Part shown: positions 17,225-25,076 of the stretch, in pieces
How the letters are laid out: every line of letters starts with the position of its first letter
Numbering within the stretch: position 1 is the first letter of the stretch
Assembly: GCF_016411865.1 (NCBI RefSeq)
Contig: NZ_JAEKJA010000001.1
Location: 558,001-622,000 of the forward strand
DNA: 64,000 bases
Direction of reading: 5' to 3'
Source of the DNA: Acuticoccus mangrovi
GTDB taxonomy: Bacteria; Pseudomonadota; Alphaproteobacteria; Rhizobiales; Amorphaceae
The notes under the pieces: model-generated
Databases searched by the model: none
The model's input: only the letters and a program-made list of their open reading frames with translations
What the model was told of the DNA's origin: nothing
Position numbers and translations under genes: made by a program

Positions 17225-18592
17225 ATGCTTCTCACCCAGATGTCCGAGTACGTCGCCAACGAGCGAACGCATGCGCTGTCCGACAAGACGATGCATCATG
17301 CCAAGCGTGCGGTGATCGACTGGTTCGCCGCGATGTATCCGGGCTCGATCCAGAACCCGACGCCGATGCTGCGGCGGGCGTTGAAGGACGAGCTCGGTCG
17401 CGGCCGCGCCGTGGTGTTCCCCGACGGCGAGATGGCGACGCCGCGCACCGCCGCCTTCATCAACGGGACGGCGTCGCACACCGCCGAGTTCGACGACATC
17501 CATCGCGATTCGGCCGTCCATCCCGGCTGTGCCACGGTGGCGGCGGCGCTGGTCTCCGCCCAGCACGCCGGCGTCGACGGCGACACCTTCCTGCGCGGCG
17601 TGATCGCGGGCTACGAGGTGTCGACCCGCATCGGTCTCGCCATGGGCCGCGAGCACTACGCGCTGTGGCACGCGACGGCGACCATCTCCACCTTCGGTGC
17701 CGCCGCCGCCTCCGCCCTCATCCTGGGTCTAACGGCGGAGCAGACGGCGCACGCCATCGCCACCTCCGCGACCATGGCGGCGGGGCTGCAGCAGGCGTTC
17801 CGCTCCGACGCGATGAGCAAGCCCATCCACGCTGGCCACGCGGCCGAAGCCGGCATCACCAGCGCCCTCGTCGCCCGCGAGGGGGTGACGGGCGCGCTCG
17901 ACGTGCTCGACGGCCCCGTCGGCATGGGCGTCGCGATGAGCGGCAACGCGCACTGGGAGAAGGCCACCGCGGGGCTCGGCAGCGACTACATCATCGAGCG
18001 GATGACGTTCAAGAATCACGGCTGCTGCGGCCACACCTTCGCCGCCATCGACGGGGTGATGGTGCTGACGGCCAAGCACGGGCTGACCGCCGACAAGATC
18101 AAGAGCATCCACGTCGGCGGCTATAAGCCGACCTTCGACATCTGCAATCGGCCGGACCCGCAGACGCCCGTCGACCGCCGCTTCAGCGTCCAATACGTGG
18201 TGGCACACGGCGTCGTCTATGGCGGGGCGCGCCTCGCCGCCTTCACCCCGGAGCGGATGGCCGACCCGGTGCTGCGCTCGCTCGCCTCGCGGGTGACGGT
18301 GTCGCTCGATCCGGAGCTCGACGCCTTGTTCCCCGCCCAGCGCGCCGCCCGCGTCACCGTCGAGACGGTCGATGGGGAGACGTTCGAGTATCTCCAGCCG
18401 ACGCGCAAGGGTGACCCGGACATGCCGCTCACCGACGAGGAGCTGTCGGAGAAGTATCGCGAGCTCGCCGGCTCGGTGCTCGGCGAGGAGCCGGCCGAGG
18501 TGCTGCTCGCCGCCCTCTGGGGGCTCGAGAAGCGCAAGAACATGGACCTGCCCGCCGCGGTGCGGGGCGAGGAGCGCCGCATCAGCGCCTGA
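17225..18592 (+). CDS. MmgE/PrpD family protein (second copy; candidate cis-aconitate decarboxylase)
   Basis: MmgE/PrpD family protein, 455 aa. Conserved positions of the family are visible: EFDDIHRDSAVHPG near residue 85, ALWHATATISTFGAAAASAL near 143, SKPIHAGHAAEAG with a lysine near 200, and TFKNHGCCGHTFAAIDG with a lysine and histidines near 265. These correspond to the active-site histidines and lysines described for cis-aconitate decarboxylase, but the same residues also occur in dehydratases and epimerases of the family. GAGGAA precedes ATG 17225. The setting with tcuAB makes cis-aconitate a plausible substrate (inference). Confidence 0.88.
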   Translation: MLLTQMSEYVANERTHALSDKTMHHAKRAVIDWFAAMYPGSIQNPTPMLRRALKDELGRGRAVVFPDGEMATPRTAAFINGTASHTAEFDDIHRDSAVHPGCATVAAALVSAQHAGVDGDTFLRGVIAGYEVSTRIGLAMGREHYALWHATATISTFGAAAASALILGLTAEQTAHAIATSATMAAGLQQAFRSDAMSKPIHAGHAAEAGITSALVAREGVTGALDVLDGPVGMGVAMSGNAHWEKATAGLGSDYIIERMTFKNHGCCGHTFAAIDGVMVLTAKHGLTADKIKSIHVGGYKPTFDICNRPDPQTPVDRRFSVQYVVAHGVVYGGARLAAFTPERMADPVLRSLASRVTVSLDPELDALFPAQRAARVTVETVDGETFEYLQPTRKGDPDMPLTDEELSEKYRELAGSVLGEEPAEVLLAALWGLEKRKNMDLPAAVRGEERRISA

Positions 18593-18612
18593 GGCGGCCG
18601 CCGTCAAAAGAG

Positions 18613-18646
18613 AAGGCCCGGCGTGCGTGGCACGCCGGGCCTTTTT
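18613..18646. terminator. Bidirectional intrinsic terminator between convergent genes
   Basis: AAGGCCCGGCGTGC (18613-18626) pairs perfectly with 18630-18643 across a 3-nt loop, followed by TTTTT on the plus strand; an A-rich stretch before it (18606-18609) serves the minus strand. It separates the MmgE/PrpD gene from tctA. Confidence 0.9.
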
Positions 18647-18666
18647 CGTGCGCGGGAGGTGCGCTC

Positions 18667-20172
18667 TCAGGCGGAGGCGCGCGCCGCTTTTCGCTTGTCG
18701 AAGAAGCCGCGGATCACGGGGAAGAGCAGCACCAGAACCGTCAGAGTCGCGATGATCAGCGAGATCGGGCGGGTGATGAAGACCGACCAGTCGTTCTGCG
18801 AGATCAGGATGGCGAGGCGCATGTTCTCCTCCGCCATCGGCCCCAGGATGAGGCCGAGCACGGCCGGGGCGAGGGGGAAGTCGAGCCGCTCCATGGCGTA
18901 GCCGAGCATGCCGAAGGCCAGCATCATGTAGAGGTCGAACATCGAGTTGTTGATCGAGTAGACGCCGACCGCCGTCAGCGCCGTGATGAGCGGCACCAGG
19001 AGCACGCGCGGCAGGCGCAGCACGTGGGCGAACACGCGCGTCCCGATCATTCCGCCGATGAAGATCAGGAGAAGCGAGGTCAGGAACATCTGGATCATGA
19101 AGCCGTAGACGACGTCCGGATGGTCGCGGAAGAGGCCGGGCCCCGGGCGCAGCCCGTGGATGAGGAGGCCGCCGAGGATCACCGCGGCGACCGAGCTTCC
19201 CGGAACGCCGAGGGTCAGCGCCGGCACCATCGCTGCCGAGTTGTCGGCGTTGTTGCCGCACTCGCCGGCGGCGACGCCCTCGGGCGAGCCCTCGCCGAAC
19301 TCTTCCGGCGTGCGGGAGGCGCGCTTCGCCTCGTTGTAGCTGAGGAAGGCGGCGATGTTGCCGCCCGCGCCCGGCAGGAGGCCGACGAGGACGCCGATGA
19401 AGGACGAGCGCGCCCACGTCTTCCACAAGAGTCGCCAGTCGTCGAACATGCCGTGCTCGCTCTTCACCCGCAGCTTGGCGCGGCTGATGCCGGTCTTGAC
19501 CGCTTCCTCGGCCATCGCGATCGCCGGCGGCACGGCATAGAGGCCGGTGAGGAGGACGACGATGTGGAAGCCGTCATAGAGCCCGGTCATGCCGAAGGTG
19601 AAGCGTTCGACGCCCGAGATCGTGTCGATGCCGACCGTGCCGACGAGGAGGCCGATACAGGCCGACAGGATGCCCTTGATGGGGTTCTTGCCGACGAACA
19701 CGGCGATGGCGGAGAGGCCGAACACGCCGACCCAGAAATATTCCGCCGGACCGAACGCCAGCGTGACCCTTGCGAGCGGCGGGGCGAGGGTGATGAGCAC
19801 GATGGCGCTCACCATGCCGCCGATGGCCGAGGAGACCACGGCGATCTGGAGCGCCCGTCCGGCCTGCCCCTTCTGGGCCATCGGATAGCCGTCGAAGGTG
19901 GTGACGATGGAGGCGGGGGTACCTGGAATGCGCAGCAGGACCGCCGGGATGGCGCCGCCGTACATGGCGCCGTTGTAGATGCCGGCCATCATGCCGAGAC
20001 CCACCATGGGGTCGAGGCCGAAGGTGAGGGGGATGAGCACGGCGATGCCCATGGTGGCCGACAGGCCGGGCAGCGCGCCGATGGCGATCCCGAGTGCCGT
20101 GCCGCCGACCATCGCGAGGAGGTTCATCGGCGAGAAGACGTACGGCAGGGCGTGAAGCAGTTGGTCGATCAC
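18667..20172 (-). CDS. tctA: Tripartite tricarboxylate transporter, large permease TctA
   Basis: Large membrane subunit of a tripartite tricarboxylate (TTT) transporter, 501 aa, with about eleven hydrophobic segments. The TctA signatures are present: GTALGIAIGALPGLSATMGI near residue 27, GMMAGIYNGAMYGGAIPAVL near 60 and GLLPGAGGNIAAFLSY near 270, plus the GVPGSSVAAVILGG segment. The start is GTG 20172 with GGAG upstream, 39 bp after the tctB stop. With TctB and the TctC protein it imports tricarboxylates such as tricarballylate or citrate, driven by the ion gradient. Confidence 0.95.
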   Translation of the reverse strand: MIDQLLHALPYVFSPMNLLAMVGGTALGIAIGALPGLSATMGIAVLIPLTFGLDPMVGLGMMAGIYNGAMYGGAIPAVLLRIPGTPASIVTTFDGYPMAQKGQAGRALQIAVVSSAIGGMVSAIVLITLAPPLARVTLAFGPAEYFWVGVFGLSAIAVFVGKNPIKGILSACIGLLVGTVGIDTISGVERFTFGMTGLYDGFHIVVLLTGLYAVPPAIAMAEEAVKTGISRAKLRVKSEHGMFDDWRLLWKTWARSSFIGVLVGLLPGAGGNIAAFLSYNEAKRASRTPEEFGEGSPEGVAAGECGNNADNSAAMVPALTLGVPGSSVAAVILGGLLIHGLRPGPGLFRDHPDVVYGFMIQMFLTSLLLIFIGGMIGTRVFAHVLRLPRVLLVPLITALTAVGVYSINNSMFDLYMMLAFGMLGYAMERLDFPLAPAVLGLILGPMAEENMRLAILISQNDWSVFITRPISLIIATLTVLVLLFPVIRGFFDKRKAARASA

Positions 20173-20211
20173 GACAGTCTCCGTGAGGAGCGGCCCGAGG
20201 GGCCGTCCCCG

Positions 20212-20667
20212 TCAGTAGATGAGGCCCTGCGGAAGCGGCCGATCGAAGATGAGGATGAAGATCACGTAGACGAGCGCGAGGAAGGCGATCGTCGTCAGCC
20301 CCAGCGTGCGGTAGTCGCGGAAGCCGAGGGCGAGCGACAGGAGCACGATCACGAGCAGCGTTGCGGTGAAGTAGCCGAGCTGGGAGATGGTGAAGAGGTA
20401 GAGCAGCATCGCCGCGACGGTGATCACGAAGTTCAGCGGATTGCGGAAGAAGGGCTGATGCAGCTTCGGATCGTCGGCGGCCTGCGGCGTGCGGCCGGCG
20501 ATGGAGACGGTGCGCAGGAACATCATCACCGCGCCGATCGCCATCACCGCGGTGATCATGCGCGGGAAGATCATCGACTTGAAGGGGAGGGTGCCGGCGT
20601 AGAGGAACACGCCCGCGGCCACCGCGAATAGAATGACGGCGGCGATCCTGTCCTTGCCGTAGGTCAT
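20212..20667 (-). CDS. tctB: Tripartite tricarboxylate transporter, small permease TctB
   Basis: Small membrane subunit of the TTT transporter, 151 aa, with four hydrophobic segments near residues 8-25, 35-52, 78-115 and 122-140; this topology and position next to tctA identify it, as the family has little sequence conservation. It pairs with TctA in the inner membrane. The ribosome site GTGAGG lies inside a hairpin arm (20673-20691), so translation of tctB, and by coupling tctA, may be limited. Confidence 0.9.
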   Translation of the reverse strand: MTYGKDRIAAVILFAVAAGVFLYAGTLPFKSMIFPRMITAVMAIGAVMMFLRTVSIAGRTPQAADDPKLHQPFFRNPLNFVITVAAMLLYLFTISQLGYFTATLLVIVLLSLALGFRDYRTLGLTTIAFLALVYVIFILIFDRPLPQGLIY

Positions 20668-20672
20668 CGGAT

Positions 20673-20691
20673 GGCCTCACGATGTGAGGCC
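20673..20691 (-). promoter_or_regulatory. Hairpin enclosing the tctB ribosome binding site
   Basis: GGCCTCAC pairs with GTGAGGCC (8 bp) around a 3-nt loop. On the transcribed strand the 3-prime arm GTGAGGCC contains the likely ribosome site seven bases before the tctB ATG. Confidence 0.5.
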
Positions 20692-20851
20692 GCGGCGACC
20701 GGATAGGCCTTGGCCGGGCTTGCCGGAAAGCAACTGTTGCGGCGCGGTGCCGCCATCGTCTGCGTCACGAGCGTTCGTCCTCCCTGTGAAAGCGCCGCAC
20801 GTGCCGATCTTATCGTCGGCTCCAAGCCGTGCAGGCCTCGGACACTAGCTA

Positions 20852-20859
20852 TGTATACT
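20852..20859. promoter_or_regulatory. TGTATACT operator upstream of tctBA
   Basis: ATGTATAC (20851-20858) matches the core of the 15954 site. On the minus strand it lies between a TTGTAG box and a TAGTGT box spaced by 17 bp, a plausible tctBA promoter about 170 bp upstream of tctB. Confidence 0.45.
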
Positions 20860-20890
20860 CTAGTCTACAAGGGGATCAGTCGCGGCATCC

Positions 20891-21802
20891 TCATGTGGAG
20901 GATCGCGACAATATCTCGAGGATGATCTCGGCCACGCGGTCGGCCGCTTCATACATCACCCAGTGGCCGGCCTCGGCGATGACGTACTGCTCGGCCTCCG
21001 GATGCACGCCCTTGAGGAGGGCCTCGCGCTCGGCATGCTGCGGGGCGACCACGTCGAGATCACCGTAGATCGCGGTCACCGGGGCGCTCACCTTGGGCAG
21101 CGTGGAGATGAGGGCCTCGGTGCGCGAGACCGGACGGCTCGGGGTGCGGGCGCGCGGCACGTTGAGGGTCTGCATCTTGACGGCGAGCGCGTCGATGTTC
21201 GCCGGATCGGCGAGCATCATCGCCGCGAGATTGGCCCGGTGGACCTCGGCGAGCTCGTCGGCGCTGGTGACGTCGCGCACGCGGCGCAGCGGCGGGCGCT
21301 CCATCACCGGCAACCCCCACCCCGGTGCGCCGAGCAGGAAGAGGCGCTCGCAGCGCTCGCCGAGGGCGGCGGCGAGGTAGGTCGAGATCACGCCGCCGAA
21401 GGAGAAGCCGGCGACCGCGACGGGCGCGTCGGTGCCGGTGATGATGTCGACGCCGGCCTTGACGGGGGCCGCGACGGCCGCGGCCGCCTCGCCGCCGCGC
21501 GTCGGGGTGCCGTCGGGAAGGGCGGCGGATTCGCCGAAGCCCGGGAGATCGGCGACGAGCAGCCTCCGGTGCCGCGCGAGCGTTGGAATCGGCAGGATCC
21601 AATGCAGCCACGAGCCGTGCCCGCCATGGAGGAGCACGAGGGGCGGCCCGTCGCCGAACACGCGCCAGACCATGCTCCCGTCGCCGCACGGGGTCTCCAC
21701 CCGCTCCGATGCCGCCTCGACCACGGCGAGAACTTCGCTCGGATCGTGCGAGTCCCGCTGCTTCAGGATGGTTTCGGCGACGCTCAGCGGGTCAGTCAGC
21801 AT
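20891..21802 (-). CDS. Alpha/beta hydrolase
   Basis: Alpha/beta hydrolase fold protein, 303 aa. The oxyanion segment PLVLLHGGHGSWLHW is near residue 52, the nucleophile elbow GFSFGG (Ser) near residue 125, an acid in the YGDLDVVAPQ strand, and the catalytic histidine in IAEAGHWVMYE near residue 285. GAGGA lies 8 bases upstream of ATG 21802; the frame extends to 21853 without a better site. It stands between tctC (divergent) and tctBA (same strand, 223 bp further). It may hydrolyse an ester precursor or a CoA ester in the pathway; the substrate is unknown. Confidence 0.87.
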   Translation of the reverse strand: MLTDPLSVAETILKQRDSHDPSEVLAVVEAASERVETPCGDGSMVWRVFGDGPPLVLLHGGHGSWLHWILPIPTLARHRRLLVADLPGFGESAALPDGTPTRGGEAAAAVAAPVKAGVDIITGTDAPVAVAGFSFGGVISTYLAAALGERCERLFLLGAPGWGLPVMERPPLRRVRDVTSADELAEVHRANLAAMMLADPANIDALAVKMQTLNVPRARTPSRPVSRTEALISTLPKVSAPVTAIYGDLDVVAPQHAEREALLKGVHPEAEQYVIAEAGHWVMYEAADRVAEIILEILSRSST

Positions 21803-21917
21803 CAAGGGGTCCTCGTGGTGGTGTGCGGCGGTCCGCGGGTCGTGAACGTACACCCGGTCCGGCTAGCGCGTCGGAGGGTGCAACGGAAGCTATGAGCCGA
21901 CAATAGCGGCGCGCGAA

Positions 21918-21925
21918 TGTATGCT
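21918..21925. promoter_or_regulatory. TGTATGCT operator in the hydrolase-tctC divergent region
   Basis: AATGTATGCT shares seven of eight core positions with the site upstream of tcuA (preceded by the same GAA). It lies 136 bp upstream of tctC and 116 bp upstream of the hydrolase start. Confidence 0.4.
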
Positions 21926-22053
21926 GTTGTATTTGAGAGCGCCTCAAGGCTACTCTCCCGCCAAGCGGTCGCGAGGCCGTTGGCCAGATGGCCGGCCTGA
22001 CGGCCGGCGCAAAGACGCGACACCACAACCGCGCTCATAGGGAGAGAGGCTCA

Positions 22054-23025
22054 ATGAGATTCAAGTTCAAGACATCCGTCGCCGTCCTCGCGGCGTCCTT
22101 CGCTCTCGCGGCGGGCCCGGCGCTCGCCGAGTATCCGGAACGGGGCATCACGATGATCGTCGGCTACTCCGCCGGCGGCGGGACCGACGTGATGGCGCGC
22201 ACCCTCGCGCCGTTCCTGGAGAAATATCTCGGCGGCAACGTCTCGGTGACGGTGGAGAACAAGCCCGGCGCCGGCGGCGAGCTGGGCTTCACCGCGATCG
22301 CCGAAGCCAAGCCCGACGGCTACACCATCGGGATGCTCAACATCCCGTCCTTCATCAACCCGATGATCCAGCGCGATCCCGACTACGACATCGACAGCTT
22401 CGCCCCCATCGGCAACATCGTGTCGGATGCGACGTCGCTCGTGGTGCGTACCGATTCGGAGTTCGAGACGCTCGAAGACTTCATCACCTACATCAAGGAG
22501 CATCCGGGCGCGGTGCCGGTCGGCAACTCCTCGCTCGGCGGCGCGACGCACACGAGCTTCCTGCGCTTCCTGAACCCCAATGATCTCGAAGTGACGCACG
22601 TGCCCTTCCCGGGCGCCGCGCCGAGCCGCACGGCGCTGCTCGGCGGCCACGTCGCCGCGAGCGTGATGGGCATCGGCGAGGCGGCGCCGCTCGCCGCCGA
22701 AGGGCAGCTGCGCATCCTCGCCACCATGCGCAAGGATCGCTGGTCCGAGGCGCCGGACGTGCCGACCTTCACCGAGCTCGGCTATCCGATCGTCGCCGGT
22801 TCCGACCGCGGCCTCGCCGCCCCGGCCGGCATCCCGGACGAGGCGCGCGACAAGCTCGCGGAAGCCGTGGCGAAGATCATGGACGATCCGGAGTTCCAGG
22901 AGGCGGCCCGCAAGCAGTCTCTGCCGCTGAACTATCTCGCCCCCGACGACTACGCCGCGCACATGAACGACACCTACACCCAAATGAAGGCGATCTGGGA
23001 CAAGAACCCCTGGATCGAGCACTGA
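22054..23025 (+). CDS. tctC: Tripartite tricarboxylate transporter substrate-binding protein (TctC/Bug family)
   Basis: Periplasmic solute receptor of the TTT transporter, 323 aa, with a signal peptide of about 26 residues ending PALAEYPE. Bug-family landmarks: GYSAGGGTDVMARTLAPFLE near residue 40, VENKPGAGGELGF near 75, VGNSSLGGATHTSFL near 158 and the AAPAGIPDEARDKLAEAV segment near 265. GGAGAG lies upstream of ATG 22054. It is transcribed away from tctBA, together with the hydratase and CoA-transferase genes downstream, so capture of the acid and its activation are probably co-expressed. Confidence 0.95.
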   Translation: MRFKFKTSVAVLAASFALAAGPALAEYPERGITMIVGYSAGGGTDVMARTLAPFLEKYLGGNVSVTVENKPGAGGELGFTAIAEAKPDGYTIGMLNIPSFINPMIQRDPDYDIDSFAPIGNIVSDATSLVVRTDSEFETLEDFITYIKEHPGAVPVGNSSLGGATHTSFLRFLNPNDLEVTHVPFPGAAPSRTALLGGHVAASVMGIGEAAPLAAEGQLRILATMRKDRWSEAPDVPTFTELGYPIVAGSDRGLAAPAGIPDEARDKLAEAVAKIMDDPEFQEAARKQSLPLNYLAPDDYAAHMNDTYTQMKAIWDKNPWIEH

Positions 23026-23089
23026 TCGGTGTCTACCCGACCGGCGCGGATCGACCGCGCCGGTCACCCTTGTCCACGCGAGGCCATCC

Positions 23090-23881
23090 ATGAACGACCG
23101 CCCTGACGCCGTGCTCCTCGACATCGCGGAGGGCGTCGCGACCGTGACGCTCAATCGCCCGGAGCGGCGCAACGCCATCGATGACGCCACCCGCCTCACG
23201 CTGATCGACACCTTGGAGCACATCAACGCCGACGAGAGCGTGCGCGCGGTGGTGCTGACCGGAGCGGGCAGCGCCTTTTGCGCCGGCGGCGACATCAAGG
23301 GCATGAAGGAGCGCATGGAGGCGCCCGTCGGCCGCGTCGGCTTCAACGGGTGGAAGCGGCAGAAGTCCACCCACCGCCTCATCATGACGGTTCACACCCT
23401 CGACAAGCCCACTATCGCCGCCGTCAACGGCGCGTCGTCGGGCCTCGGCTCCGATCTCGCCTTCGCCTGCGACTTCGTCATGGTGTCGGAGGCGGCGACC
23501 TTCGCCATGGCCTACCGCAAGCGCGGCCTCATTCCGGACGGGGGCGGCCTCTATTTCCTGCCGCGCCGGGTCGGCCTGCCGCGGGCCAAGGAGCTGATCT
23601 ATTCCGCCCGCACCGTCGGGGCCGACGAGGCGCTGGCGATCGGCCTCGCCGACCGGCGCGCCGACGGGGACGTCGTCACCGCGGCCCGCGCCTGGGCCGG
23701 CGAGCTCGCCGAGGGCTCGATGATTGCCCTCGCGCTCGCCAAATCCATTCTCAACCGCGGGCCGGACCTGCCGGTGGAGCAGGTGCTGGCGCTGAGCTCG
23801 GAGGCGCAGGCGGTGTGCTACGCCACCGACGACCATCGCGACTCGGTGCGCGCCTTCCTCGACAAGAGCGCCCGCCGATGA
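23090..23881 (+). CDS. Enoyl-CoA hydratase/isomerase family protein, second copy
   Basis: Crotonase-fold enzyme, 263 aa. The oxyanion-hole segments AFCAGGDIKGMKE near residue 63 and GASSGLGSDLAFACDFVM near 118 are intact, and IPDGGGLYFLPRRVG is the second-half motif. The usual hydratase glutamate of the first position is replaced in the SSGLGSDLAF region by a form seen in isomerase-like members, so hydration is not certain. It is 64 bp after tctC and overlaps the CoA-transferase by four bases (ATGA). It is clearly a different sequence from the copy at 5498. Confidence 0.9.
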   Translation: MNDRPDAVLLDIAEGVATVTLNRPERRNAIDDATRLTLIDTLEHINADESVRAVVLTGAGSAFCAGGDIKGMKERMEAPVGRVGFNGWKRQKSTHRLIMTVHTLDKPTIAAVNGASSGLGSDLAFACDFVMVSEAATFAMAYRKRGLIPDGGGLYFLPRRVGLPRAKELIYSARTVGADEALAIGLADRRADGDVVTAARAWAGELAEGSMIALALAKSILNRGPDLPVEQVLALSSEAQAVCYATDDHRDSVRAFLDKSARR

Positions 23882-25065
23882 CCGCCTCGCCCGCCTTCGA
23901 GGGGCTGACGGTGGTCGAGCTCGCCCAGGGCGTCGCCGCTCCCTATTGCGGCATGATGCTCGCCCAGAACGGCGCCGACGTGATCAAGATCGAGCCCATC
24001 GGCTACGGCGACTGGAGCCGCGGCCTCGGCCGGCGCGAGGGTGATTTTTCCGCCGAATCGATCGTTCTCAACCGCGGCAAGCGCAGCCTGGCGCTCAACC
24101 TCAAGTCCGAGGAGGGCCAGCGCGCCGCGCTCGCTATCCTGGAGCGGGCCGACGTCGTCATCGAGAATTATAGGCCGGGTGTCACCACGCGGCTCGGCCT
24201 CGACTACGAGAGGGTGAAGGCGGTCAATCCGAGCGTCGTCTATGCCACCGTGACGGGCTTCGGCGAGAGCGGGCCGAACCGCGATCTCCCCGCCACCGAC
24301 ACGGTGATGCAGGGCTATACCGGCTTCATGTCGATCAACCGCGACGCGGCCGGCGTGCCGCGGCGGCTCAACATGCTCGCGATCGACGTGTCGACCGGCC
24401 TCTATCTGGCGCAAGCCGTCGCCACCGCCCTCTACCGTCGCGCGGTGAAGGGGGAGGGGGTGCACATCCGTACCAGCCTCCTCGAGTGCGCGATGGCCTT
24501 CCAGGAGTCGCGTATCGTCGCCGAGGTGTTCGACGGCGCGGCGGTGAAGCCGGTGGGCGCGCCCGTCGGCACCTTCCGCACCGCCGACGGTTATCTGAGC
24601 CTCAACGCACGCCGCGACAACCACTTCCGCGCCCTCACCGACATGCTCGGCCATCCCGAATGGCGGGAGGACGCGCGCTTTGCCTCCGAGCAGCAGCGCA
24701 TCGTCAACGCGGCGGCGCTCAACGCGTTGGTCAAGCCCTTCATCGCCGCCGAGCCCACCCGTTATTGGCAGGAGAAGCTCGCCGACGCCGACATTCTCCA
24801 CGCCAAGGTGCATGACTATCGCGAGCTGATGGAGGACCCGCAGGTCTGCCACATGGAGGCGATCGGCTGGGCGGAGATTCCGGGGATCGGCAAGCTGCCG
24901 GCGACGCGGCTGCCGGGTCTGCCGCGACCCTCGGAGCGGGCCGCGGCGGCCGCGACGCCGCCGCGCGTCGGCGAGGGAGGGCGCGCCGCTCTCGCCGATC
25001 TCGGCTTCACCCCCGAGAGGGTTGCAGCGCTCGAAGCGTGCGGCGCGGTCCGCTTCTGCGACTGA
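23878..25065 (+). CDS. CaiB/BaiF family (class III) CoA-transferase, second copy
   Basis: Class III CoA-transferase, 395 aa, expected to convert the imported acid or its product into a CoA thioester. The start FEGLTVVELAQGVAAPYCGM and NGADVIKIEPIGYGDWSR are canonical. The catalytic aspartate is expected in the MLAIDVSTGLYLAQ segment near residue 170. ATG 23878 overlaps the hydratase stop. Gene order tctC-hydratase-CoA-transferase ties it to tricarboxylate uptake; family members include succinyl-CoA dependent itaconate, mesaconate and citramalate transferases. Confidence 0.9.
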   Translation: MTASPAFEGLTVVELAQGVAAPYCGMMLAQNGADVIKIEPIGYGDWSRGLGRREGDFSAESIVLNRGKRSLALNLKSEEGQRAALAILERADVVIENYRPGVTTRLGLDYERVKAVNPSVVYATVTGFGESGPNRDLPATDTVMQGYTGFMSINRDAAGVPRRLNMLAIDVSTGLYLAQAVATALYRRAVKGEGVHIRTSLLECAMAFQESRIVAEVFDGAAVKPVGAPVGTFRTADGYLSLNARRDNHFRALTDMLGHPEWREDARFASEQQRIVNAAALNALVKPFIAAEPTRYWQEKLADADILHAKVHDYRELMEDPQVCHMEAIGWAEIPGIGKLPATRLPGLPRPSERAAAAATPPRVGEGGRAALADLGFTPERVAALEACGAVRFCD

Positions 25066-25076
25066 GCGGGATGTCG

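Noticed and set aside
19024-20631. Plus-strand open frame opposite tctA and tctB
   Set aside because: Product is His/Asp/Glu/Arg-rich without domains; tctA and tctB on the other strand are clear.
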